A stretch of 64,000 nucleotides of DNA from the NCBI RefSeq assembly GCF_014641075.1, contig NZ_BMHP01000006.1, positions 214,422 through 278,421 on the forward strand, given 5' to 3'. The DNA comes from Paenibacillus nasutitermitis (lineage in GTDB: Bacteria; Bacillota; Bacilli; Paenibacillales; Paenibacillaceae). A program made the translations under genes and the position numbers. This document shows positions 1 to 7,387 of this stretch, piece after piece; position 1 is the stretch's first letter, and each line of letters starts with the position of its first letter. The notes beneath the pieces were generated by a model that was not told the DNA's origin, did no database searches, and was given only the letters and a program-made list of their open reading frames with translations.

Positions 1-56
1 ATAGAGGAGTATGGATCTATTTGATTCTGCAATTAATCTACCATCAGATGTTATGT

Positions 57-1154
57 CTAATCGTTGTGAAAAAAGTTCGGCTTTAGCACCCGATCATCAT
101 AGCGTTGATGGAAGACAGAGGTCGCAGCTGGAGAAAGCGGCGGAATCAGCCACGACCATCTTCCAGTGACCGGGCGGCCGCTTTGCGTCTCCTTCTGGAC
201 GAAGTGACCAAACTGCTTGCTCGCCGTATGATGATCCACAATCGTTACACCCCTGTGTTTAAACGAATGCAGAACCGCCACATTAAGCTCCACCAAAGCC
301 CGGTCCCGCCACAGCGAGGAGTCCCGGCTGGTGTCCAGCCCCATCTTATCTGCGACTTGAGGCAGCATATTATAACGGAAATCGTCCGCCAGATTGCGGG
401 CGCCGATCTCCGTCCCCATGTACCAGCCATTAAAGGGAGCAGCCGTATACCGGATACCTCCGATCTCCAGCGCCATATCCGAGACAATGGGAACCGCATA
501 CCACTCCAGGCCGAGCTCCGCCAAGCCATCCACATCGGGATGCACAATCGGCACTCTTAGCACCAAATGCTCCGGAATGGCAAACCATTTGGGTACGCGC
601 CCGCCGATTTGAATAACAAGAGGCAGCAGGTCAAACGCCGAGCCCGCTCCTCTCCAGCCCAGCTCATGGCACAGATCGGTGAACGCCACAGAGGCCGGAT
701 CCCCGACAACCCCGGTGCTTGTTTGATAGCCTGCATAACGAATCAGCTGGTGATTGCGGATCCGGATTTTCTCCCCGCGGTCCTCCCCCTCTGGGGAGAA
801 GACGGTAACAACCGGACGTATTTTGCCTTCATTGGTGGCATAATCAATATGATCCAGCAAAGCCTCGGCGATTTCTTCCTCAGTCTTTGCCTTGCGGGCA
901 TCCTGGATCGTCAGCGTTTCCCAGAAGAAACGGCCGATGCATCGGTTGCTGTTGCGCCAGGCCATTTTTGCCCCATAGGACAGCTCCTCGGGAGTATGCT
1001 CGTAGCTTCCGCCGCTTCCGATGCTCGCGGCGATCTCCGCCAGCCGCCTCTCGGCCTCAGGCCCGGACTTGCCCAGCTCGCTGTAACAGCTATGAATGAA
1101 TGAAGCAGCCTCCTCCATGCGCTGCCTGGTGTCAATAATACTTGTTTGTCGCAT
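57..1154 (-). CDS. nos: Bacterial nitric oxide synthase oxygenase
   Basis: This 365-residue protein is a full-length bacterial NOS oxygenase domain. It oxidises L-arginine to citrulline and NO using electrons from an external reductase, since no reductase domain is attached. Visible signatures are WRNSNRCIGR near residue 65, whose Cys is the proximal haem ligand, WYMGTEIGARNL, whose Glu binds the substrate guanidinium, and the C-terminal GRWSWLIPP pterin-pocket segment. Length matches the Bacillus enzymes (about 360). It begins 28 bases after the upstream GTPase gene on the same strand, so the two are probably co-transcribed. The last 56 bases of the window edge beyond its stop hold nothing I recognise. 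Confidence 0.96.
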   Translation of the reverse strand: MRQTSIIDTRQRMEEAASFIHSCYSELGKSGPEAERRLAEIAASIGSGGSYEHTPEELSYGAKMAWRNSNRCIGRFFWETLTIQDARKAKTEEEIAEALLDHIDYATNEGKIRPVVTVFSPEGEDRGEKIRIRNHQLIRYAGYQTSTGVVGDPASVAFTDLCHELGWRGAGSAFDLLPLVIQIGGRVPKWFAIPEHLVLRVPIVHPDVDGLAELGLEWYAVPIVSDMALEIGGIRYTAAPFNGWYMGTEIGARNLADDFRYNMLPQVADKMGLDTSRDSSLWRDRALVELNVAVLHSFKHRGVTIVDHHTASKQFGHFVQKETQSGRPVTGRWSWLIPPLSPAATSVFHQRYDDRVLKPNFFHND

Positions 1155-1182
1155 ATAGAGACCTGCCCTCTGTATAAGATCG

Positions 1183-3180
1183 TTAATTCTGCGTCAAGGC
1201 ATTGCGTACCGCCAATATATACTTGGACTGATCCAGTGGATTGACCCCTCTGCGGACACGCTCCACATGGACGTCCGGCGGACATTCCCGGTAGCCGTGG
1301 AAGAAGGTGGACAGCGTTCCCCTTCCTCTGGTAAGCGAGCCGAGTCGGGCCGGAAAATCCAGCGTGGTCGCTACCGGCAGCAGCCCTTCTATTTCCATCC
1401 GCTCCTGGCGCACCACCGGCGCATCGAATTCTCCCCGCATGACGACCAGCTCGCCGAGCAGCTTGCCCCCGTATTCCTCCGGTATCGACAGGCGGAATCT
1501 CAGCATCGGCTCCAGCAGCTTTGTGCCGACATGGGCCAGCCCATTCATGATACCCATTGGCGTGGCAATCACAAAATCCAGCGGATGCGTGTGCCACACA
1601 TGATGTTCCCCCTCCAGCAGGGTGACCCGCAGATCTGTCACTTCCCAGCCCAGCAAGCCCTGGGAGAGCGCCTCCGGCACGCGCCGCGCCACTTCGTTCT
1701 GGTAGCTCTCTGTCAGCTGCTCGCCCCGCACCCTGGAAGAATAGGCGAGACCGCTGCCCCGCTCTGCCGGTTCGATCAGAAAGCGCAGAATCGCCCAGCA
1801 AGGCTTGGGCATCAGATATGCAATATAACCTTCGCCGGCTGAAGCGGGCGTCTCCTTATAAATAACCGATGGAGCGCCAAAGGTTACTCCAAGTCCGAAA
1901 CGGCTGCGCATCAGATGCGACAGCACCTCCATCTGAATGGGACCCATGACTTTAAGATGCAGCTCGCGCTCATCCTGCAGCCACTGCAGGTCCAACAGCG
2001 GGTCTTCATCGGCCAGCTCCGCAAAAGCGGCGACTACAGCCGGATATTCCGCTTCATTGCGCCACTGGACCTGTACGGTCAGCAGCGGTACGGCAAGCCG
2101 CTGCTCCCCGGGCACACGGCCTGGCAAGCCCAGAATATCGCCGATCCGGGCCCGGTTAAGACCATAGACGGCCGCGATACCGCCGGCAGCCAGCAGGCCG
2201 GTGTCCTCGGTCTTCTGCCCGTGAACCCGGCGGATCTGGGTGACCTTATCCTGCAGACCCCGGGTATGGTTAACCAGCGTATCCCGGTTGCGGATTACGC
2301 CATCGTAGAGCCGGACATACGCGATTTTGCCCATAGCCTGATCTTTCTCTATCTTGAACACCACGCCGGATACCGGCGCATCCTCGGAGCCTTCCGGCGG
2401 AGGCAGAAGACGTACCACCGCATCCAAGAGCTCCGTCACGCCGACCCCCCTGTTGGATGCCCCGAATAAGACGGGAAACAGCTCCGAGTGCCGGACCCCC
2501 TCTTCCAGAATGGGCAGCAGCCAACTGGCTGGCAGCTCGCTGCCCTCCAGGTAGGCGAGAGTTAGTGCCTCATCGCGTTCCGCGATTGTCTCCACCATCA
2601 GGTCCTGGTAATAGGCTGACCAGCTGTCTGGCTCACCCGCGTCCTCCGCCAACAGATCCCGCGATCCGGCAAATCCGCCCTCCGCTCCGTCCGGCGCCTG
2701 GACGGGAACGGCTCCATGCGACAGCAGCTTGCCGATCTGCTTCAATACACCGGGCGCATCCGCCCCGACACGGTCCATTTTGTTTATATAAATCAAGGTG
2801 GGAACCGACAGCTCGCGCAGCGCGTGCCAAATCACCTCGGTCTGTGCCTGAACGCCCTCAACCGCCGAAACAATCAGCACCGCCCCGTCCATAACACGCA
2901 GGGAACGCTCCACCTCGGAGAGAAAATCAATATGTCCCGGGGTGTCCACCAGATTGATATGTGTCCCCTTCCACATCAGGCCGGTCACCGCGGAACGCAC
3001 CGATATGCCGCGCTCCCGTTCGACATCCAGCCAATCCGTCTGGGAAGTTCCCGAATCGACGCTGCCCAGCGCACGTAATTGACCGCTTAAATACAGCATT
3101 TGTTCCGTCGTTGTCGTTTTCCCCGCATCTACGTGGGCGAATATACCAACATTGCGCATGGCTTGCTGCTGATGCCCCAT
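1183..3180 (-). CDS. Tet(M)/EF-G-like ribosomal protection GTPase
   Basis: This is a 665-residue translational GTPase of the tetracycline ribosomal-protection family. The class releases tetracycline from the 30S subunit at the expense of GTP. The N-terminus has the G1 loop AHVDAGKTT, then ERGISV (switch I), DTPGH (G3) and NKMD (G4), followed by EF-G-like domains to the C-terminus. Length is near the 639-660 of Tet(M), Tet(O) and Tet(W). It is a divergent chromosomal homologue, so real tetracycline resistance is not proven; a role in translation under stress is possible. The start at residue 1 has a weakly spaced GAGGGG; a Met at residue 8 (MRNVGIF) aligns better with Tet(M) and may be the real start. 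A TATAAT-like element lies about 40 bases upstream. Confidence 0.9.
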   Translation of the reverse strand: MGHQQQAMRNVGIFAHVDAGKTTTTEQMLYLSGQLRALGSVDSGTSQTDWLDVERERGISVRSAVTGLMWKGTHINLVDTPGHIDFLSEVERSLRVMDGAVLIVSAVEGVQAQTEVIWHALRELSVPTLIYINKMDRVGADAPGVLKQIGKLLSHGAVPVQAPDGAEGGFAGSRDLLAEDAGEPDSWSAYYQDLMVETIAERDEALTLAYLEGSELPASWLLPILEEGVRHSELFPVLFGASNRGVGVTELLDAVVRLLPPPEGSEDAPVSGVVFKIEKDQAMGKIAYVRLYDGVIRNRDTLVNHTRGLQDKVTQIRRVHGQKTEDTGLLAAGGIAAVYGLNRARIGDILGLPGRVPGEQRLAVPLLTVQVQWRNEAEYPAVVAAFAELADEDPLLDLQWLQDERELHLKVMGPIQMEVLSHLMRSRFGLGVTFGAPSVIYKETPASAGEGYIAYLMPKPCWAILRFLIEPAERGSGLAYSSRVRGEQLTESYQNEVARRVPEALSQGLLGWEVTDLRVTLLEGEHHVWHTHPLDFVIATPMGIMNGLAHVGTKLLEPMLRFRLSIPEEYGGKLLGELVVMRGEFDAPVVRQERMEIEGLLPVATTLDFPARLGSLTRGRGTLSTFFHGYRECPPDVHVERVRRGVNPLDQSKYILAVRNALTQN

Positions 3181-3401
3181 TTGTCCCGTTCATCCCCTCA
3201 TCCTCAATGTCTCTATTATAACGCATGCCAAGAGGAAGAAGCGACAAGCCAGCGGCCAACTCCCTCTGTCGGACATGGAAAAACGCCCTATCGTTTTCAG
3301 CTAAAAAAAATAATTTCAACAAAACCCTCTAAAGGCTCAAACCGTTTGTCCGCGGCGTTCGTTAGCTCCATATGAACGTAATTATAGAGGAGGCTATTTT
3401 A

Positions 3402-4988
3402 ATGACAAAGGTCAGATTTGGGTCGTTATGGCTTGTATTGTCGTTGTTTGCAATCCTGCTGCTCCCCGCTATCGGCGCTTCGGCCGAAACAGGATCCGGG
3501 GGCGTGACCTCCGATGCGGACACCGCATCCCGCTTGGGCTTGCTGCTTGGTGACGGAGATGGCGTAAGCGCTTCCTATTTGGACAAAACGTCCACGCGGC
3601 TGCAGGCGGCCATTATTTCGCTCCGGCTGCAGGGCCAATTGGATAAGGCACTTTCCTATACCGGCACGGACAGCTTCAATGACGCCAAGCTGGTGGGCAA
3701 AGCCAACCAATCCGTACTCGCCTATCTCAAAAACCATCCCGAGCTGGGCTGGTCCGGCACAGGCAAAGGACAATTCGATCCATCGGCCCCCATTAGTTCC
3801 CAGCAGCTGTACAAGGTGCTGCTGGAGGTAATGGGTTATCCATCCGGAACCGCTTATACGTACGCGGATACCGAAATCTTCGCCGAAACCAAAGGGCTCG
3901 GGCAAATCGCCGGCACGGCATCCCTGACGAATGCGCATATTGCGTCAGCCCTCGTCGAGGCTTTAAGCGCCGCTACCGCTCATGGGCACTCCTTGTTCGA
4001 GATGCTGCAGGCGGACGGTATGCTCCCTGATTCCGCCGTTCTTCCTCAAGGTGAACGGATCAGCCTTCATCAGAATGACAAGCTGGGGACCTATTTTACG
4101 GATCAGGCAGGCCATACCCTGTATTTCTTCACTAAGGATGCCGAAAATCCCGATGCCTGCCAAGGCGACTGCCTGAAGGCCTGGCCGATTTATTATGCGG
4201 ACCAGCTGCAAATTCCCGCCATGCTGAACGCTGGTGATTTTTCGACGCTGACTCGCGGGGACGGGACCAGACAGACCGCATACAAAGGCTGGCCGCTCTA
4301 TTATTTTGCCAAGGATGAGGTTGCGGGCGACGTGCTTGGCGAAGCAGTTGGCGGCGTCTGGTTCACCGCCAAATCCGATTATTCCGTCATGCTCGGCACC
4401 GCCTCCGAACTCGGCAATTACCTGACGGATGATCAGGGACGCACGCTGTATTACTTTGACAAAGATACCCCTCAAAAAAGCGCTTGCGAAGGAAACTGCC
4501 TGACAAACTGGCCCGCCTACAAGGCTTCCGGAAAAAGTGCGCCCACTGGTGTCGCATCCGCGGATCTCGGCATGATCACTCGGGCCGACGGGAGCAAGCA
4601 GTCCACATACAAGGGTTACCCGCTCTACTATTTCATTCAGGACCAGGCTCACGGCGACATCAAAGGGCAGGATGTCAATAAGCTGTGGTTTGTCATCGAT
4701 CCCGCCAAATTTACAGGCACAACAGCGCCTCAGGCCAAAACTTATCATGTCTATATTAAAGAGTTTTCGTTCGGCACCGGTCCGCTTACCGTGGAGGCCG
4801 GTTCCTCTATCGTGTTCACCAATTTTGACGACATGAAGCATAACGCCGTCGCCGTTGACGGCAGCTTCGCCACACCGCTGCTGGCCAAAGGCGATACCTT
4901 CACCATAACGCTGAACAACGCGGGAACCTATGATTATTTCTGCGAGCCGCACAAAAAATTCATGACCGGCCAGATTATTGTGAAATGA
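3402..4988 (+). CDS. Secreted COG4315-repeat protein with C-terminal cupredoxin domain
   Basis: This protein has 528 residues from the ATG at 3402, chosen because AGAGGAGG sits eight bases upstream; an earlier in-frame ATG at 3372 lacks a site. A signal peptide (hydrophobic to about residue 30, AASA-like cleavage) is followed by a region of no known fold. Then come two copies each of the secreted repeat of unknown function (PF03640 type): GTYFTDQAGHTLYFF / CQGDCLKAWP and NYLTDDQGRTLYYF / CEGNCLTNWP, with partner halves KGWPLYYF and KGYPLYYF. The last 80 residues form a plastocyanin-like domain with His, then CEPHKKFM giving Cys-His-Met, the full type 1 copper ligand set. It probably acts in extracytoplasmic electron transfer. 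Its stop overlaps the next start (ATGA). Confidence 0.88.
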   Translation: MTKVRFGSLWLVLSLFAILLLPAIGASAETGSGGVTSDADTASRLGLLLGDGDGVSASYLDKTSTRLQAAIISLRLQGQLDKALSYTGTDSFNDAKLVGKANQSVLAYLKNHPELGWSGTGKGQFDPSAPISSQQLYKVLLEVMGYPSGTAYTYADTEIFAETKGLGQIAGTASLTNAHIASALVEALSAATAHGHSLFEMLQADGMLPDSAVLPQGERISLHQNDKLGTYFTDQAGHTLYFFTKDAENPDACQGDCLKAWPIYYADQLQIPAMLNAGDFSTLTRGDGTRQTAYKGWPLYYFAKDEVAGDVLGEAVGGVWFTAKSDYSVMLGTASELGNYLTDDQGRTLYYFDKDTPQKSACEGNCLTNWPAYKASGKSAPTGVASADLGMITRADGSKQSTYKGYPLYYFIQDQAHGDIKGQDVNKLWFVIDPAKFTGTTAPQAKTYHVYIKEFSFGTGPLTVEAGSSIVFTNFDDMKHNAVAVDGSFATPLLAKGDTFTITLNNAGTYDYFCEPHKKFMTGQIIVK

Positions 4989-5809
4989 GCGGACCGCATA
5001 TGAGGAACCCTTTCTATCGGATTGCTTTGACTCTGGTCGTACTGCTCGGCATGCTGCTTCTGGCAGCATGCGGCAGCGGGAGTGAAGAGCCGGCGGAGAA
5101 CCATAACCGCCATAATGCCGTCCAAGAGGCGGCCGCACCGGAAACGGAAACCGCAGCAGGCAACAATGACGACTCTGCCGCAGCCGCCGACAACGGTGCC
5201 CGAAGCGGCAACGAAAAAGCCAACGACAATAGAAGCAACAACGGAAATGACAGCAAAACCAAGGAGGGGGCTCCTGAAAGCGAACCTTCAGCCGCCTGGC
5301 ACGATGGAGGGGATGATAACCCCAAATCCCCCGCCCACCCGGCTTCAAAGCCAGGGACAGCGAATGGCAGCGGGGACAATACCTCTCCAGACTCAAAACC
5401 GGGAACGTCAAAAGGCAGCGAACCAGCTAAACAGGTGGACTCCTCCCCTGGGAAGAAGCCCGGGGACCAAAAGGAAGATAAGCCTTCTGCCCCGGCGCCT
5501 GCAGCGGACAATAAAGACAACAACAAACCGGCAAGCAAGGACCAAACCGGCAAGGTATATGTGGTGGAAATTGTGGACTTCGCGTACTCGCCAAGCAAGC
5601 TTGCGATCAAGGCCGGAGACATCGTGAAATTCATCAATAAAGATGAGGTCCGCCACAGCGCGACGGCCGATGACGACTCCTTTGATACCGACCTGTTGGG
5701 TCAGGATGAAGCCAAGCCGGTCACATTTTCCAAGGCAGGCGAATTTTCCTATTATTGCTCGCCGCATCCGGCCATGAAGGGTACAATTATCGTAACAGCC
5801 GACAAGTAG
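4985..5809 (+). CDS. Cupredoxin lipoprotein with low-complexity linker
   Basis: This 274-residue lipoprotein is translationally coupled to the previous gene by an ATGA overlap; a second ATG six codons in is a possible start. The leader is hydrophobic and ends in the lipobox LLAAC. About 150 residues of low-complexity Asn/Asp/Ser/Pro/Lys-rich linker follow, as in tethered exoproteins. The C-terminal 90 residues are a plastocyanin-like domain with RHSA (His) and YCSPHPAM (Cys, His, Met), a complete type 1 copper site. Sharing this domain with its neighbour suggests the two exchange electrons or copper on the outer face of the membrane. The substrate is unknown. Confidence 0.9.
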   Translation: MSGPHMRNPFYRIALTLVVLLGMLLLAACGSGSEEPAENHNRHNAVQEAAAPETETAAGNNDDSAAAADNGARSGNEKANDNRSNNGNDSKTKEGAPESEPSAAWHDGGDDNPKSPAHPASKPGTANGSGDNTSPDSKPGTSKGSEPAKQVDSSPGKKPGDQKEDKPSAPAPAADNKDNNKPASKDQTGKVYVVEIVDFAYSPSKLAIKAGDIVKFINKDEVRHSATADDDSFDTDLLGQDEAKPVTFSKAGEFSYYCSPHPAMKGTIIVTADK

Positions 5810-5884
5810 GAGCTCTCCTGGAGCCTGCTCAAGAGGAACCGGCTGCGCCGTCCTCTGACGGCAAAGTCAGTTTCTTCCCTTAGA

Positions 5885-5928
5885 CCTTATAGAAATTTAT
5901 AAGCGTGAAACTTATACATTCTATAAGG
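5885..5928. promoter_or_regulatory. Nested inverted repeat before ECF sigma gene
   Basis: A perfect 10-base inverted repeat, CCTTATAGAA at 5885-5894 and TTCTATAAGG at 5919-5928, encloses a second one, TATAAG/CTTATA at 5898-5903 and 5911-5916. It also contains GAAACTT, which resembles an ECF -35 element. It lies 31 bases upstream of the sigma factor start, in the gap after the cupredoxin genes. It could be an operator, an attenuating hairpin or part of an autoregulated promoter; I saw no clear -10 element. Confidence 0.4.
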
Positions 5929-5958
5929 TTAAAGAAAATAGTCCGGAGGGCATCCGTT

Positions 5959-6531
5959 ATGCAGAATCTTTCCGATTACGAACTGATGCTGCTGATTAAA
6001 CACAAACGGCATTCGGCGCTTTCTATCCTTTACGACCGCTATTCCGCCTTAATTTATTCCTTCGCCTGGAAAGCCCTCAGGGATGAGCAGGCCGCCCGGG
6101 AGATCGTCCAATCCGTATTTATCCGGCTATGGACCACCGAATCGGAATATGATCAGAACAAAGGCCGTTTTACCAGCTGGCTGCTGACGATCACCCGCAA
6201 CATCACAACGGACTGGCAGCGCCGGAAGCGCCGGGAGGATGCGGGGGTGGCCTCTGTTTTCCCCGGGCGGCTGGAACAGCTCCCGGACACGTATTCGGCT
6301 TCGCCGGAGGACCGGGCGGAACGGGAGTCACTTAAGGAACAAATACGCGATGCCTATTGTCATTTGTCCAAGCAGCAGATTATGCTCCTTGAGCACTTTT
6401 ATTGGCAGGGCTACAGCTTAACCGAGCTGGCTCTTCTCTACAATCAGCCGCTCGGCACGGTCAAAAACCGTCTTCACCAGGCTTTAAAAATATTACGCAG
6501 ACATCTGCTTGAGAGTGGGGAGGGAATATGA
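5959..6531 (+). CDS. ECF-type RNA polymerase sigma factor
   Basis: This is a 190-residue sigma-70 family factor from the ATG at 5959, chosen because GGAGGG lies eight bases upstream; the longer reading from 5905 lacks a site. Region 2 is recognisable at LYDRYSALIYSFAWKAL and IVQSVFIRLW. Region 4 is at the C-terminus, with a helix-turn-helix around YSLTELALLYNQPLGTVKNRLHQ. It directs polymerase to a small regulon when freed from its anti-sigma factor, which is encoded immediately downstream with an ATGA overlap. The architecture resembles SigK/RskA pairs. The adjacent cupredoxin operon is an obvious candidate target, though no promoter evidence proves this. Confidence 0.93.
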   Translation: MQNLSDYELMLLIKHKRHSALSILYDRYSALIYSFAWKALRDEQAAREIVQSVFIRLWTTESEYDQNKGRFTSWLLTITRNITTDWQRRKRREDAGVASVFPGRLEQLPDTYSASPEDRAERESLKEQIRDAYCHLSKQQIMLLEHFYWQGYSLTELALLYNQPLGTVKNRLHQALKILRRHLLESGEGI

Positions 6532-7280
6532 TGCGAGATGAGCGACCGCAGCCTCAATGCGACTTGTGCCTGGACTATATCTCCGGCCTGCTCTCCGGGG
6601 AGGAGCAATTGGCCTTCGAGCGTCATCTCACCCACTGCGAAGCGTGTCAGATGGAAATCAACGAACTTCGATTTGTATGGGAGGCGCTTCCCGCCGACAT
6701 GGAGCATATGGAACCACCCGAAGATTTAAAGCAGCAGGTGATGGATGCCGCAAGAGCGGCGGAGATGAAGGGGATGCGGTCAATTGCGGGAAGAAGGTTA
6801 AGAAGCAAACAGACCTTCTATGCTCTCGCGGCCGGGGCGCTGGCTGTCCTCTTCCTCCTCGGCACCATCTGGAATGTGCAGCTGTACCGGGACAGAACCG
6901 AATCGATAACCACCATCGAGCAGGCTCTGACAGTGCCTGCCGCCCAGATCAGGCAGCTGATCCCTCTGCAGCCGCAAACCGCAGACGCAGCCCAAGCTTA
7001 TGGAGTTGCCTGTATCGTAGATAACGGGAAGGACAAACAGTTTGTTGTTTATGTATTCGGGGCACCGCAAACCGGCAGCGAACAAGCTTATCAGGTGTGG
7101 CTGGTCAAGGATGGCAAGCGCAGCAGCGCAGGCACATTCCGTGTCGCCGACAAGGGAATCGGCTTGCTCTCCATGCCCATCGCCGCAGACACGCTTGTCT
7201 TTGATGCAATCGGCATCACGCTTGAGCCGGACGACCGTGGCGACCAGCCGCGCGGCATCAAAATATTCGGTTCAGCATAA
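6528..7280 (+). CDS. RskA-family zinc anti-sigma factor
   Basis: This 250-residue membrane anti-sigma factor has three parts. The N-terminus has the ZAS signature: CDLC, then HLTHCEAC, which supplies the H-x3-C-x2-C zinc motif of cytoplasmic domains that clamp ECF sigma factors. One membrane helix follows at about residues 102-123. The extracytoplasmic domain is RskA-like, including QAYQVWLVKDG and SSAGTF. The gene overlaps the sigma gene by four bases and ends at a strong terminator. Signal sensing is probably extracytoplasmic, through regulated proteolysis in related systems. The zinc motif may make it redox responsive, which would fit the neighbouring cupredoxins. Confidence 0.92.
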   Translation: MMRDERPQPQCDLCLDYISGLLSGEEQLAFERHLTHCEACQMEINELRFVWEALPADMEHMEPPEDLKQQVMDAARAAEMKGMRSIAGRRLRSKQTFYALAAGALAVLFLLGTIWNVQLYRDRTESITTIEQALTVPAAQIRQLIPLQPQTADAAQAYGVACIVDNGKDKQFVVYVFGAPQTGSEQAYQVWLVKDGKRSSAGTFRVADKGIGLLSMPIAADTLVFDAIGITLEPDDRGDQPRGIKIFGSA

Positions 7281-7315
7281 CCCCTTTCCATCGGGATGAT
7301 CTCCCGGCAGACAGA

Positions 7316-7352
7316 GGAGGACATCCCTTTATGCGGATGTCCTCCTTTATTG
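7316..7352 (+). terminator. Rho-independent terminator after sigma/anti-sigma genes
   Basis: GGAGGACATCC (7316-7326) pairs perfectly with GGATGTCCTCC (7335-7345) across an eight-base loop and is followed by TTTATT. It closes the plus-strand operon and separates it from the convergent GGDEF-EAL gene. Confidence 0.85.
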
Positions 7353-7387
7353 ATTCCAGCTTTATGGCGGTTCAGCCCGCTTCTTAT

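Noticed and set aside
911..1801. Minus-strand frame spanning the NOS/GTPase junction
   Set aside because: It is out of frame with both real genes and has an Ala/Gly/Arg-rich artefact composition.
3963..5411. Long minus-strand frame (482 codons) opposite the cupredoxin genes
   Set aside because: It is Cys/Arg-rich with no recognisable domain and lies fully antisense to two genes with clear signal peptides and copper motifs, so it is a shadow of biased codon use.
5100..5540. Possible direct-repeat tract in the lipoprotein linker
   Set aside because: The Asn/Ser/Pro/Lys-rich linker is low complexity but has no regular repeat unit; it is an ordinary surface-protein spacer.
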